A stretch of 64,000 nucleotides of DNA from Anaspis maculata. Lineage: Eukaryota > Arthropoda > Insecta > Coleoptera > Scraptiidae. Both the position numbers and the translations under genes were made by a program. The stretch lies in NCBI GenBank assembly GCA_949128115.1, contig OX421968.1, forward strand, positions 8,928,001 to 8,992,000. Reading direction: 5' to 3'. Shown here piece by piece: positions 21,376 through 32,918 of the stretch; position 1 is the stretch's first letter; each line of letters begins with the position of its first letter. The notes under the pieces were generated by a model, which worked only from the letters and a program-made list of their open reading frames with translations, searched no databases and was not told where the DNA came from.

Positions 21376-21866
21376 CTGTTGGTACAATTGCAGAATGATT
21401 TTTGACGTTTTGTGGCGCGAAGGTTTAAAAGTGATTAATTTATGCCATTTCCTGTGTTTCGTCGTCACACAAGCCACTAGAGCTCAGTGATTTCGGGATT
21501 TTTGGGGGATGGCCCTTCTAATTGGGGAGGGGAAGGGCGGTTTTAAGCAAGAAAATTCAAACATAGGACGCAATTTTTCAAATCGACATTTGACACACAA
21601 AAATCTGCATCTAGTAGGTATATGCCTCTTGCCTTGGTGATGAATGGCAGAAGTACCAACTTGAAATTTATTCCGATGATTATTGCGATATGATCTTATT
21701 TATTTGTAATTTTATTAAAAGCAGCACGAAAAACGATGTATGCTACTCGTGCTGAAAACGGCATAGCATAACTCTTTTACATGCAGCTCTTGGCTTAGGG
21801 CCTTGAGCTGCATTCACGTTCGTTATGCTATGCCCGGTTTTCGGCGCTAGTAACATAAAATACTAT
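21376..21866. repeat. Dispersed 491-bp repeat, copy 2
   Basis: Same length and orientation as 216-706. Includes the GCATAGCATAAC hairpin. Flanks differ, so the edges are those of the repeated unit. Confidence 0.85.
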
Positions 21867-23035
21867 TGCCACTGCGGCTGCAAAGGATTGCAGCACGCAC
21901 CGCGTTGGTGGATAGTGGACGACAGCCCGCCTAGAAGACAGCCAACCTGCAGTCAACACAAGTCGACTTATGTCGAGACTTTTCCGGTAGAAGATTCAGG
22001 ACCACTGATTTCGCCGCTTCTAAAATTTCTGGAGGTTCATACTCTACGTTTTCGTAGGAATTCATTCTGGCTTCGTGAATGTAGCAAAAAAAAATTACAG
22101 TGACAGGTACCTGATACATTTTATTTGACATTTGACTAAAAATCAAGTCATCTCATAAGCCTCCTTGATATGTTGCATTTACGGAAACTGCCACTTCTGG
22201 TTGGTTGGAGCCATTGGGTTTAGTCCCATAACCCACGGGGCGGGGCGGGGCTTTGGTAGTGAGTTATGAATGTCATTAATTAATCAGAAACGCATAATTA
22301 ATGTCAGAATTATTTAATAGGAGTAGATAAAGGTGTTTTATATTTTGTCCGGTCCCGAGTTTCCACTCACTATTCTAGAACTTTGTGCCCAGAAGAATGG
22401 AAGCTTCTGGAGCACTTCTTCATAGAGCACTCAATGCTTCATTCAATTAAATAGAGATCCAAAAGAATGGAACCTGCTGAAATATTTTAGAACTTCTTGA
22501 AAACTCTCTGGTATTATCTAGAGCTTTTGAGCTTTACAAAACTCGTTAGAATTAGCGTAGGTAGCATAAATCGAAAATTTGGTGTACCTATGACATAGGC
22601 TTTTTTCTGGGATCTAATGGTTTTCGTAAGCTAAAATATACGTCAGACAGCAAGAAACGCTTAGTCTGGTAAGCAAAGCGTTCTCCTTATAACCTCTTGC
22701 TCTCATTTTTAATAACTTTTATTAGGAACGAATAGTTTTCTTGTAAAGCTTTAGCCACTTACATAAAATTGCGTGTACCTAATGGTGTGGTAAAATGACG
22801 ACAATAATTATTATCGAAGTACTTAATTTTACTTAAACGTCAGTTTTTTCAACATTTATTGACTTGATGATGATCTTATTCTTACTATTGTCTAAACAAT
22901 ACGCATATACGCAATTTTATAGAAGTGGCTACTGACAGTACATATTTGCGAATAAGCTTAAAAAATTTACCTACCTCTACTTCTGCAAGATTATGTTTGA
23001 GACTAAATTTCAGACAACGTAAAACGCAACATTTA
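21867..23035. other. No gene recognised
   Basis: A less AT-rich patch at 21870-22030 and an AT-rich remainder. A run of GAA/TTC triplets at 22390-22500 (GGAAGCTTCTGGAG at 22399-22412) resembles heat-shock-element spacing, but no gene follows, so it is noted only. Confidence 0.4.
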
Positions 23036-23097
23036 AGGACGGCATTTCCTAGTGTTTTTTCTTTAAACGTGAGTTTCATGAGAATCAGTGGAGTAAT

Positions 23098-23330
23098 GCC
23101 CGTATTCATAGTCGTTGTCAAGTGCACCTTATTCAAGTATCACTTTTAATCAAGCTGTAACTCGAGTACGATTTCTATTTCATGGACATATTTTTGGCTA
23201 TTACCGTGAAATAGTATTCCTCGAGGAAAGCCGAAGTTATGTTTATGTAACAGAATTCATACTTGAATTACAGCTTGATTAAAAGTGATACTTGAACAAG
23301 GTGCACTTGACAACGACTATGAATACGGGC
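23098..23330. mobile_element. GCCCGTATTCATAG hairpin MITE
   Basis: Arms of about 65 bp begin GCCCGTATTCATAGTCGTTG and run to TAATCAAGCTGTAA. Loop about 100 nt. Inserted in the left arm of the surrounding palindrome; the intact right arm (near 24070) lacks it. The TSD length is not clear. Confidence 0.8.
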
Positions 23331-23713
23331 ATATGAGACTTGAAAAAAAGCAGAGTAATCTAAAATCTAGAATGAAAATTAATCAGTATTTAAAAATTTC
23401 AAAATTCGAAAAACTCATTTTTTTCACAATTTTCATATTTTTTCAAAAAAAAGTCCCTCATTCTCTTGCCAGCCCAAATTTGAATGACTAATTTTTTCTA
23501 TCCAATCCTATTGAATAATGCACGCATTATCATGCGCATACATGCCTGCATTTTTCAATAAGACTGGATAAAGCATAGTATTCTACTCGCGGGTAATAGC
23601 TATTACTCATTCGGATGCTTTACGACATTCGCCAAAGCTCGTGTCGGTGAGAACACTTACTTACGGTCGAGTAAGAAGCAATCATTACCCGCTTGTTGAA
23701 TAATATACTCATT

Positions 23714-23899
23714 CTTACATTTTCAGCTGCTCAGATTTGGCAGAAACTCACGCCACAAGAATCTATCTGTTTCTCTTTCGCCCTGCAGCTAATCCGCAGT
23801 CTGTTTCAGCCATTTTTTATGCTAGGAAATGCCGACCCTCGTGCCGACCTTATTTTTGTGACGTGAGTTTCTGCCAAATCTGTGCAGTTGAAAATGTAA
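23714..23899. mobile_element. TTACATTTTCAGCTG hairpin element
   Basis: Ends TTACATTTTCAGCTGCTCAG and the matching complement near 23875-23899, with arms through TTTGGCAGAAACTCACG. Found once, in the centre of the 23036-24126 palindrome. Confidence 0.65.
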
Positions 23900-24126
23900 C
23901 AAAAAAATAAGGTATTTAAATCTGGGCTGGCAAGAGAAGGGGAGTCTTTATTCAAAAAATATAAAAAAATTGAAAAAAAAATCGAGTTTTTCGAATTTTA
24001 AAATTCTGAAATACTTATATGTTTCAATGCTTGATTTTAGATTACCCTTCTTTTTTTCAATTCTCCTACTCCACTGGTTTTCAAGAAACTCACGTTTAAA
24101 GAAAAAATTGTGGGAAATGCCGTCCC

Positions 24127-26488
24127 GGGCCCGGCACATAATAACGCTGCTTTTTCATTTGACTGTAATTTTATTGTGACTACAGCTTTTACATTCGCCA
24201 TGGAAAGGGGCTGTTGTCAAAATAAATGAGCAGCTTTTTTCAGTGTAATAAAAAGCATATACCTAATGAAAACCTTCTCGGATACAAAACGAGTTAGATT
24301 CGAAAATATTTTCAAGGGACTTAATTTAGTGGGCAGGGACTATTGGCCCAATTGTGCTATCGACTTCGAAACAACAGTAAATTCAAAGAAGAGAAACGTC
24401 AAGGGGTTTTATTGGAATAAGTTTTTTCGCTTTCAATTAGCCATTTGCACTTCTGGATTACCTATTGTACCTACTGCTAAACTCACATTTCACGATTCTA
24501 CCTAGTTTAATAATACATATATTTAGGTAGCGACCTCGGTATTAGAAACAGAAATAAAAAATATCATATTTGACTCTTGGCGGGAAAAACAATATCAATA
24601 GGTAAATGTAGGTAAATATACTTGTCAATATAAAAACGCAACAGAATATGATTTCTTTTTTTTTCCATAGAGTTTTTGAACCTTGTTTATTACGGTGGTT
24701 CAGGTTTGATGACGGGGAAATTGTGTTTGTTGAGTTCGAGGTTATTTTCCGTTTCTGTTAGATTTTGGTCGGGTCCCCTACGCACTTGTAAGACAGGTAA
24801 ATAAATATACACACTGCTGGGCTGGTATCAGGTGATGTTTGACGTGAGCGCACAAAATAAGTGCGTGGTCAAAAATTGGCCATGGGCTATGGAATGCCTC
24901 CCGGAGGATCCGACGATCCGAACCACCCTTAACTATTGGCGAGCGGGGAGAGGGATGGGAAACTTACCCTGCTGGCTGTTTAATTCCGAATTTGCGACGG
25001 AAGCACTTATTAAATGACACAAAACAAAGCTGCAAACGATGAGGAGAGTCGATATTCGCGGGAGCATTTTTCTATTAGGGTGAGAGTTCGCACGTGCTTT
25101 ACGACATAACCAATTTTTGTGCACAACGACTCTGCTTATTTCGATGCAGACACAAGTCTGCTCACATAGTACGAAGGCCCACCTTCATCGGTAAAGAGAT
25201 ATTTAATTTGAGACTGCGCAACACCGCCCTGCTAGAGAACTGCGATGCTCAGCGGGACAATTCAAAGGAAGGTGTTTTATTTCGAACGCGCCTTAAGCTA
25301 CCCGACAGTCCAGCACCCTCCCTTTGGGATAAGTTTTGGCAGGTGAATAACGGCTATTGGCCCTTTCACCTTGAACCAGTGAACAAGCCGACCCAATTAA
25401 TGTTACTGCTGCCATAATCACAAGCTGAAAAACGCACAACTTTATCGGAACTCCGGTCTTATCTCCGATACAGTTTGCGGTGCGAAGCATAATCATCAGA
25501 TTAGATAACGTCTCTTATACACATTGCTGAGTGCTATAATTACTATCTATCCATTCATAAACTGTCCCATATCGCACCAGGCGAACCAGCTAGACCTGTT
25601 TTTTTCCTTTAATTTTTATCTAACGCAACGCAAAAAAAACTTGTCAAACAAACCGAATTCCAGGGATGCTCCGCTACCTGACATCCCAATTTATGTATGT
25701 GCCTACCAAGATGACCAGGTATACCGTACCTAGATCTGATAATGATTATAGGTACCTACCTATCATAATCCTTATCACCTACCAATTTTTTTACCTACCT
25801 CTCTCGGGCGAATCAGCGCAGTGGATAGTCCCTTATTAGTCACCTATTATTAGCAGTAGCAGGATGTATAATGTGTATACTCGTAGGTAGGTATTCATAA
25901 CAGGATTCATAAAACACCCAACTCAAGACTACCTTCTCAGCAGGGCAAATTATCTCAAGATTTCTCCCTCAAAAATGAAGATAAAAACTCGATGTGTATG
26001 ATGTGATGTGAGGTGAGTGTATTAGAAAAGTTAATACATAGCGTTTTTTCAATTATGTAAAAAAAATTCTTTTTTGTTGACAACTTTAGAAAAAAAGACC
26101 TTGTACTCAATTTTTTACGTCTCTCAAAATTATAAAACAGTCGATAATTTTTTCGTTTTGTCAAAAAATGTCCCAGCAATTCTTTAGAAACTTTTCCAGT
26201 GTTTTGGGGCTATTTGGCTTCTAAAAAAAATGTGGAGTAATCCAAACGTAAACAAGGTGTACAAACGTTAATTGAAATCCCATCAAAATCTCTATATCTC
26301 TTTATCTTTATTTTTGCGGGAGAACACCCTGCGTATACACGCTAGTATACAGCCTCAAGTCATTCCACTAAACACAAAAGAGGGCAAGGAAAACAACACA
26401 CAAGCCAGATGAACCAGGAAAGCAGTAATGAGAGACGATTTAATTTGATAAGAAGGGTTTCTTCTTAGGGGAAAATTGGCCTTCTTAT
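24127..26488. other. Largely unique DNA without a recognised gene
   Basis: Two ORFs of 61 and 107 codons (24832-25017 and 25094-25417, both +) sit in a locally less AT-rich patch, 24830-25420. I recognise no domain in either, and both lack an obvious splice continuation. The remainder is AT-rich with TACCTACC repeats near 25750-25800. Confidence 0.4.
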
Positions 26489-26639
26489 ACAGGATGGCCC
26501 AACGAAAACGAAACAGATGGATTTTCGGGTATTGGAACTAATTTTTCCGAAATAGGCCCGGACAGGTCAACTTTGTTTGCAAGGAGGATGTTCAACTGCT
26601 TTAATTCAACCGTGAAGTTTCACCCTCGTAGTCAGGGTG

Positions 26640-27440
26640 GCAGCTCCTTCAAAAATTTCAAGTGGCAATACAGGTTTCCTCAAGAGAGAGATGGAGAATC
26701 CGCGATTCCGTGCAGCTGTTTCCGGCACGTTCTGCGTCTGCGCACAGTGTGCCATAAGTGATCGCGCCATTTGTATTTACATTGCTCCGCCGTGTTAAAA
26801 GTGCGTTTTATTTTTTGAATTTTGAAGCCAACCATGCTGGAAAAGTCGCTAAAAAATATAACGAACTTCTCAATGAATATTTCAAATGAATATTCCGCAG
26901 AGAAGAATTTGCAAGAGAGGCATTTGATGCGCGTATACAATAATGGATATATCAACGATATATGGACGTGCGCAGAAGGCACAGGTAAGTGCGTGTCCCA
27001 GGTCCCAGTTTAATTATTTTTTATGGTGTATCATGGCCATCACTATAAATTTGCAGTGTTTGATGCAAAGATGTGGCCAAGTGTACCCTTGAATTAATAA
27101 TAATTAATGAACTAAGCAGGAAGCTCTCTACTATTATAACGCTGAAGGGCTTGGGATTCTTTTTTCGCTTCTTCGAGTGTCACGTCGTATTTTATGGATC
27201 CACACATTCGCTGTATAATTTGTGGACTTGCATAGTGGCACACAACATTTATTTTCCATAACCACTTGTAAAAACTGTATAAATACCAATAATAACACCA
27301 TCAAAACACACGTTCGGCTTATGGAATCGGGGCAATGTTGGCACACTAGGACTGCGACGATTTACTGCGCAATCGAACGTGACGTCACGGGCCGGAAAGA
27401 GGCGCTCAATTTAGAAAACCTGTATTGGAGCTGAGTGATA
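26640..27440 (-). repeat. THAP-bearing dispersed repeat, copy B
   Basis: The reverse complement of 44567-45538, with high identity along most of its length. Includes the GTGACGTCACG block near 27379 and AATGTTGGCACACTAGG near 27333. The ORF at 26822-27013 (+ strand here) is conserved with its counterpart at 45364-45200, followed in both by CACAGGTAA. This copy lacks the GGCCGC insert and shows its empty site near 26983. Confidence 0.8.
27134..27259 (-). pseudogene. THAP-type zinc-finger start fragment
   Basis: ATG at 27259 (-) reads MENKCCVPLCKSTNYTANV. A Cys-Cys-x3-Cys cluster right after the start followed by a basic/aromatic stretch is how THAP C2CH DNA-binding domains begin. Such domains are found in P-element-type transposases and host THAP proteins. 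The downstream His, the second Cys-x2-His and the AVPTIF box are absent, so it is a first-exon remnant. Assignment rests on the N-terminal pattern only. Confidence 0.4.
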
Positions 27441-27894
27441 CATCATTTAAAATCTGGTTCAACTGTCTTTACAGCGGTGTAGTTTTTTTTTTCGATTCGA
27501 ATTTTTCAAGATGATGCGAAATTCAGTATTTTTGGAGAGTTACAGCCCCTTCCAGGAGGCTTGCTTGAAGTTGCCGAACCCATGACGGGGCTCATGTCGC
27601 ACCTTCAGTCTCTGAGTAGCATATTGTGGCGGTCAATCAACGATGAATATTTTTCGTTGACGTTGACGAGCTAGAATGACAACTAATAGAAACAAGTGAG
27701 TATGCCTTCACGTGCGTGAGTCTCAGTAGCGCATTTTCTCAAAGAGGCATATTGTGGGCGTAAAGAAGTTTGGTAAGTGGAAAGGAGAAACACCATTCCT
27801 TGCCCACTTTCTTTATTCGAAACTCATTGTGATATTTTGTTATCAGAATGGGGCACTTGCCAATGAAATAGATTTGAATGAAAATTCTTTCCCT

Positions 27895-29070
27895 CATCAA
27901 TATTTTTTTGTTTGAGGGCGGGAGCTGGGAGCGGCGACTAATCAACAGTAGTCTATTCTCTCCCATTTTTAGTCGGCTATCCAAATAGCGGGAGAATTAG
28001 ATCGCTATGTGTTCGGGTTTATGTTTTCCATTTATCTCTTACTTTGAGGGCAGCGTGTGGGAGCGGCAGAGTTTGACAAAGAAATTCTTCCACAGTTTGA
28101 GTTTGAAGTTTCTGAATGTTTGAGGTAACATTAAAATGTGAAGCAGTGGAAATTATTGAAAGTTGCACTTTTTCTTTTGGGGGTGGAAGTTGGAGGCGGC
28201 GCCATATCAAAAAAAAGCCTATTCTTTCCCATTTTTAGTTAGCTATCCATATAGCGAGAGAATTAGATCGTTATGTCTTCGGGTTTATGTTTTTCATTCA
28301 TCTTTCACTTTGAGGGCAGCGTGTGGGGGCGGCAGCATTCGGCAAAGTAACTGTTGCACAGTTTGAGTTGGGAGTTTCTAAATGTAAGGGAAATATGACA
28401 ATCAGTGAAAATTGTGAGAGTTGCATTTTTGTTTGTTTGGAGGCGGCGGCTAATCAAAAGTGGCCTATCTTTTTCCAATTCCAGTCAGCTATCAATATAG
28501 TGAAAGAATTAGATCGCTATGTCTTCAGGTTCATGTTTTACATTCATCTCTCACTTTGGGGGCGGCGTGTGGGAGCGGCAGAGTTTGGCAAAGACATTCT
28601 TGCACAGTTTGAGTCAAGAGTTTCCAAATGTTCGAGGTAACATTATCAGCTAAATCAGTGAAAATTGTTGAAAGTTGCACTTTTTTTCTTTTGGGGGCGG
28701 AAGCTGGAAGCGGCGCCATATCAAAAGTAGCTTATCCTTTCCCATTTTTAGTTAGCTATCCATATAGCGAAAAATTTAGATCGCTATGTCTTCGGGTTCA
28801 TGTTTTCCATTTATCTCTTACTCTGGGGGCGGCGTGTGGGAGCGGCAGCGTTCGGCTGAGCAAATGTTGCATAATTTGAGTTGGCAGTTCCTAATGTTCA
28901 AGGGAACATCTCAATCAGTAACATTTGTGAAAGTTGCACTTTTTATCGTTTGGGGGCGGAATCTGGGGGCGGCGACTAACCAAAAGTAGCCTATCCTTTC
29001 CCATTTTTAGTCAGCTATTTATATACCAAAAGAATCAGATCGCTATGTCTTCGGGTTTATGTTTTTCATT
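27895..29070. repeat. Tandem array of about 260-bp units
   Basis: GCGTGTGGGAGCGGCAG-type blocks recur near 28053, 28319, 28565 and 28830 (spacings about 266, 246 and 265 bp). Each is followed by GTTGAAAGTTGCACTTTTT, GGGGGCGGAAGCTGG, CCCATTTTTAGTTAGCTATC and TTAGATCGCTATGTCTTCGG. About 4.5 units. GGCGG-rich words stand out from AT-rich surroundings. The short ORFs in it are not conserved between units by frame. Confidence 0.9.
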
Positions 29071-29378
29071 TTAAAGTGATTGGGGGCGGTTTTTAGCAGT
29101 TTTTTCATGTCGGCGGCGCATATTGGAGACGGAATGTTTCTTGGCTTACGTTTATAAGTGGCAACTATGTATTATTCAAAAAATGAGAACACCAGAGCAT
29201 CAGGTCTGGTAGAAAGTGCAATATTACGTTATTTCAAGTTTATCGGGGGCGGTTTTCTCTATGTTGGCGGCGCAATATGGACATCCAATATAGCCTAGCC
29301 CTCCTTTGGGAGTGGCAGCTATGTAACAGCGAAAAAATTAGAAAGCTAGGTCGTCTAGTTTGGGAGGAGTTCGAGGAA

Positions 29379-29407
29379 CGGACGGACGGACGGACGGACG
29401 GACGGAC
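29379..29407. repeat. (CGGA)n microsatellite
   Basis: Seven perfect tetranucleotide units immediately downstream of the 260-bp array and its diverged tail (29070-29370). Confidence 0.95.
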
Positions 29408-29765
29408 AAAGCGGTTGCAATAGCGATTTTCATCAAGATGGAAAATGCGCTAAAAACACTACAGGATCGCTCGGCTTTCACCTGGAACCGAAATTTCCAA
29501 GTCATTCCCACACGAATGCCTAGAATTGGACCGAAAACGTCCAACATGCAATTTCTGGATAAATGTTCATAATTTGGTCTTCGACTCCGGGTGATTCGCT
29601 CAAATATTGGTCATCTTCGGGTTTAATCACCTCGGATTTGTCAGTTTTACAGGTGGGGCAGTACCTTTTTTTTTGTGAAAATGACTGCATGTTTATACCA
29701 TGAAATTATTAAAACAACACATTTTTTTTATGCCCAACTTCATTCCACATAAAATTGTTAGTCTG

Positions 29766-30265
29766 ATCTGAATAACCCCCGAAACCAGATCTGGAGATAG
29801 GACTCGCCGAAAATCAATTTGCTTTGAAGTGATAACCATTCAATATGATCATTTCAAGATATATGTACTTACCTCGATCTCTCTGTATAAAAAAAGATTT
29901 CTTGGCGAGGGAATTAATATAATGGCTGCATGTTTTCAGAAGAAAATCAGTGTCCCTCTTACCTGAAAATAATTGTAACCTACGTTACGAACAACAAAGC
30001 TGGTACCTAATTGAATCTAGAAACATTGTTAGATTTTTATCAATTACTAGCTTAGTTATTCGTAACGTAAGTTACATTAGTGTTCGGGTAAGTAGGGACA
30101 CTGATTTTCTCCGTAAAACATGCAGCCGTAATCTAATTACCTCGTCTCTCTCATACAAGCAGAGCTAAATCTTGAAATGATCAAAATTAATAGTTCACTT
30201 CAAAGCAAATTGATTTCCGACGAATTCCATCTACAAATCTGATTTCGGGGGTTGGTTATTCAGAT
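29766..30265. repeat. 500-bp palindrome
   Basis: ATCTGAATAACCCCCGAAA at the left pairs with TTTCGGGGGTTGGTTATTCAGAT at the right. Inner pairs include AATCAATTTGCTTTGAAGTG and GAAAATCAGTGTCCCT. Probably a foldback element; no clear TSD. Confidence 0.8.
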
Positions 30266-31017
30266 ATGCGTCACTTTTGATGCAGACTATTAATTTCAAG
30301 TTTTTTTCTGCATCAATTTCGAAGACCTATCCTTGTGCCCTGAAGCTTTAGCTTTAACATGAGCCATGAGCTACAGATTATAAAAATCGGTCAACCAGTA
30401 AAAAAGCTATGACCAGAAAACCAAAAAGTCGTTTTTTTCGAATCACCCTTAGACCAGCCAATAGGGAATTTGGAATGACAAAACGTATACTCTGGCTGAA
30501 TGTTTTGCATACACCTAGGGAATCCCCCACAGAGCCCCGAACCGCGAAAATCCACCAAAATTTCCTTGAGCTTTCCGAGATAAGGGTGTTTTTCTATATC
30601 TCGGTTGCTATTGGTTGGATTTCGATTTTCTTTTTTTTGAAATGTTCGAAAAAATATTTGGAACAAGTCATGTTCAGAACTTTTCAATAACTTGTCGAGA
30701 AAAAGTGCAAGAAGCCGAAAACCGTAGTTTTTTAGGTTTTTTTTTACAATTTTCTATCTGCTTTTCTATGATAGTTATGGAAAAAATTCCCAGCAAAAGT
30801 TGTAGCTCCTGTAAGTCCCTACAAGTTTCAACCGAAAAATTTTTTGTGTCGCGAAAATTATCCACCCCAGAGGGCGCTAAAGTCAACCTCGTTTGGAAAA
30901 TATTTCCAGGTGTAGGGGGCATCGATCCCAACTCCATCGTGTGGGGATCTAAAGGCCAAATTCTCATTTATGTTCGTACTAACTTTACTGATAATTGATG
31001 AATAACAAAACCTTTGT
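30266..31017. other. Foldback debris, no gene
   Basis: CAAAAAGTCGTTTTTTTCGAATCACCC at 30423-30450 matches the arms of the 4615-5610 shell. The remainder includes CTATATCTCGGTTGCTATTGG-type phrases common in this foldback class. No coding supported. Confidence 0.45.
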
Positions 31018-31019
31018 AC

Positions 31020-32448
31020 AGGGTGACTTTTTTGAAAAAGACCCACCCCCGATGTTTCGCTGCACAAATTTTTCCTGGGAAAAAACCGGAACAGGTTGAT
31101 TTTTATTTCGAGAGGGCCATCTAAGACACGTGATAACAAATTTTTATCACCAACCCTTCGCCCCCACCTCACCCTATTTTAAAATTTCAAATGGCCATCA
31201 CCTACCTTGTGATACATCAAATTGAAAGTAAAAATTCCCTTTCTGTCAAACATATTTTAAATTTTCTCGAATCACCTCTCCAACCCCTTTTAAAATTCTC
31301 TCATTATTAATGCAGGAAAGTTTCTCCCTCATTACCTAACTCCCGATTCTTGAGTATCAGCTTTTCAAGTAAAAACAGGTCGATTTTTATTTCGAGAGGG
31401 CCATCTAAAACACGTGATAACAAATTTTCATCACCAACCCTTCGCCCCCCCCTCACCCTATTTTAAAATTTCAAATGGCCATCACCTACCTTGTGATACA
31501 TCAAATTGAAAGTAAAAATTCCCTTTCTGTCAAACATATTTTAAATTGTCTCGAGTCACCCCTCCAACCCCTTTCAAAATTCTCTCATTGTTATTGCAGG
31601 ACAGTTTCTCCCTCATTACCTAACTTCCGGTTCTTATTGAGTATCAGATTTTCCAGTAAAAACATGTCGATTTTTATTTCGAAGGGGATACCTAGAACAC
31701 ACATTGTCAAATTTTTATCTTCAACCCCCTCGCCTGAGCTCCGCTCCACTTTGAAATTTCAAATAGCTTACCTATATCGTCCCTTGCCAGGCAAAGCAAC
31801 GTAAGCGCCATTCTGACAAAAATGAGTTCTTGATTTTGTTGGAAAGGTCTCACTGAGCCGCGTCGAATAAGTGAACCATCACAAAGACTAAAATATACTC
31901 GAATAATCATTGCATAACATGACACATGCAAAATTAATATTCTTTCGTGAGCAATTTGCAAACAACACGATTTTTTGTCTCTCCTGCAAAGTTGCTGAAA
32001 TGTCGCTTACGTTGCTTTGCCTGGCAAGGGACGATATGTGGTACATCAAAATGAAGGTGATAAAATAGTCTTTCTGTCAAACAAGTCTGAAGAGTTTTTA
32101 TCAAGTCACTTTCAACCCTTCTCAAAATGACCTTTGTCTATAAATTAAAGGGAAGTTTTTTCTCTTATCAACTTCCAATTGTTGAGAAATAGACTTTCCA
32201 GCAGAAATAGGTCGACTTCTATTTCGGATGGGACATTCAGGACACGTATTGCCAAATTTTTATCTCCAACAAAGTGTTGAGGAGAAGGGGGTGGTTTAGA
32301 ATATTTGAAATAATTTTTCGCAGGATGAAAATTTTATTCTCTTTATCACAAGAATCACAAGATAGATAATGCCATTTGAAAGTAGGGTAGGGTGGGGGCG
32401 AAGAGGTTGAAGATAAAAATCTGACACTATGTGTTGTAGGTGTCCCCT
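31020..32448. repeat. Foldback arm expanded into about 290-bp tandem units
   Basis: Starts TA-CAGGGTGACTTTTTTG at 31019-31036. Units beginning ACAGGTTGATTTTTATTTCG or similar start near 31092, 31375, 31664 and 32206. Each contains the C-rich CCTTCGCCCCC block and CTACCTTGTGATACATCAAA. From 32280 the sequence turns around (GGGGGTGG...GGGTGGGGGCGAAGAGG) as the opposite arm, which is cut off by the LINE at 32449. Related in arm sequence to 10608-11687. Confidence 0.75.
31778..32033. mobile_element. CGTCCCTTGCC element, 256 bp, 4-bp TSD ATAT
   Basis: Ends CGTCCCTTGCCAGGCAAAGC and its complement, with about 31-bp TIRs. ATAT lies on both sides (31774-31777, 32034-32037). Removing it restores a unit of the tandem array (CCTATATGTGGTACATCA against CCTTGTGATACATCA in units 1 and 2). 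The interior is not palindromic. Confidence 0.85.
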
Positions 32449-32918
32449 TCAGCTACTTACCCTGAGTAGTCTCTTCATTCTCAATACTCTCAGATACGTC
32501 CACCACAACCGGCTTCTTTTTGCAAAAAAAATGGCGACCGGCATGGGTACAAGACCAGGGGAAGAGAAAACTTCGCTACACCGTTCTGCTGCACAAATAA
32601 TACGAGAGGACTGCGCTACTGGGGTCCCAGTCTGTACAATGAGATGCCCGATGAGTTTCGTTTGTTGCCTGAGAACCTCTCCAATACACTTCATCAAAAA
32701 AATGAAACTACACCTTCTAGAAAACAGCTTATACACTGTTGAGGAATTTTTCAATCATCTTGAGTTTTGATGGACAATTTTAATATGTTGTGTTTTGTCA
32801 TTTACATTAGTCTTTTATTTATACATCGTTTATTTACACACCATAATACTACCTTCGGAATGTTCGATGTTTCTCTTAATTGTTATTATAAGGAATAAAG
32901 CCAATCTATCTATCTAAA
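32449..32918 (+). mobile_element. LINE 3' end with (ATCT)n tail
   Basis: A C-terminal RT-region frame, a 3' UTR and AATAAAGCCAATCTATCTATCTA at the end. The tail and AATAAAGCC phrase are typical of CR1/L2-like LINEs. It interrupts the foldback arm. Severely 5' truncated. Confidence 0.75.
32471..32742 (+). pseudogene. LINE ORF2 C-terminal fragment
   Basis: The frame through 32596-32742 reads TRGLRYWGPSLYNEMPDEFR and on to a stop at 32740. The xxRYxGPxLYNxxP pattern is the conserved C-terminal tail after the RT thumb in jockey/CR1-type LINEs. Upstream in the same frame is GDRHGYKTRGRENFATPFC, the usual basic 'Y(N)TR' stretch. No catalytic motifs remain. Confidence 0.7.

Larger units (their letters stand above)
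23036..24126. repeat. Palindrome with split left arm
   Basis: AAGGACGGCATTTCCTAG at 23036 pairs with GGGAAATGCCGTCC near 24112. Pairing continues through TTTAAACGTGAGTTTC, TAATCTAAAATC and GCCAGCCCAAATTTG. The left arm is interrupted by the hairpin element 23098-23330; the right arm shows the empty site. The centre holds further hairpins. Boundaries are approximate. Confidence 0.7.

Noticed and set aside
25094..25417. 107-codon ORF in a less AT-rich patch
   Set aside because: No recognisable domain or splice continuation; kept only as part of an unassigned stretch.
28019..28989. Repeated ORFs in the 260-bp array as a repeat-protein gene
   Set aside because: Frames change between units and both strands are open; unit lengths (266/246/265) do not preserve a frame.
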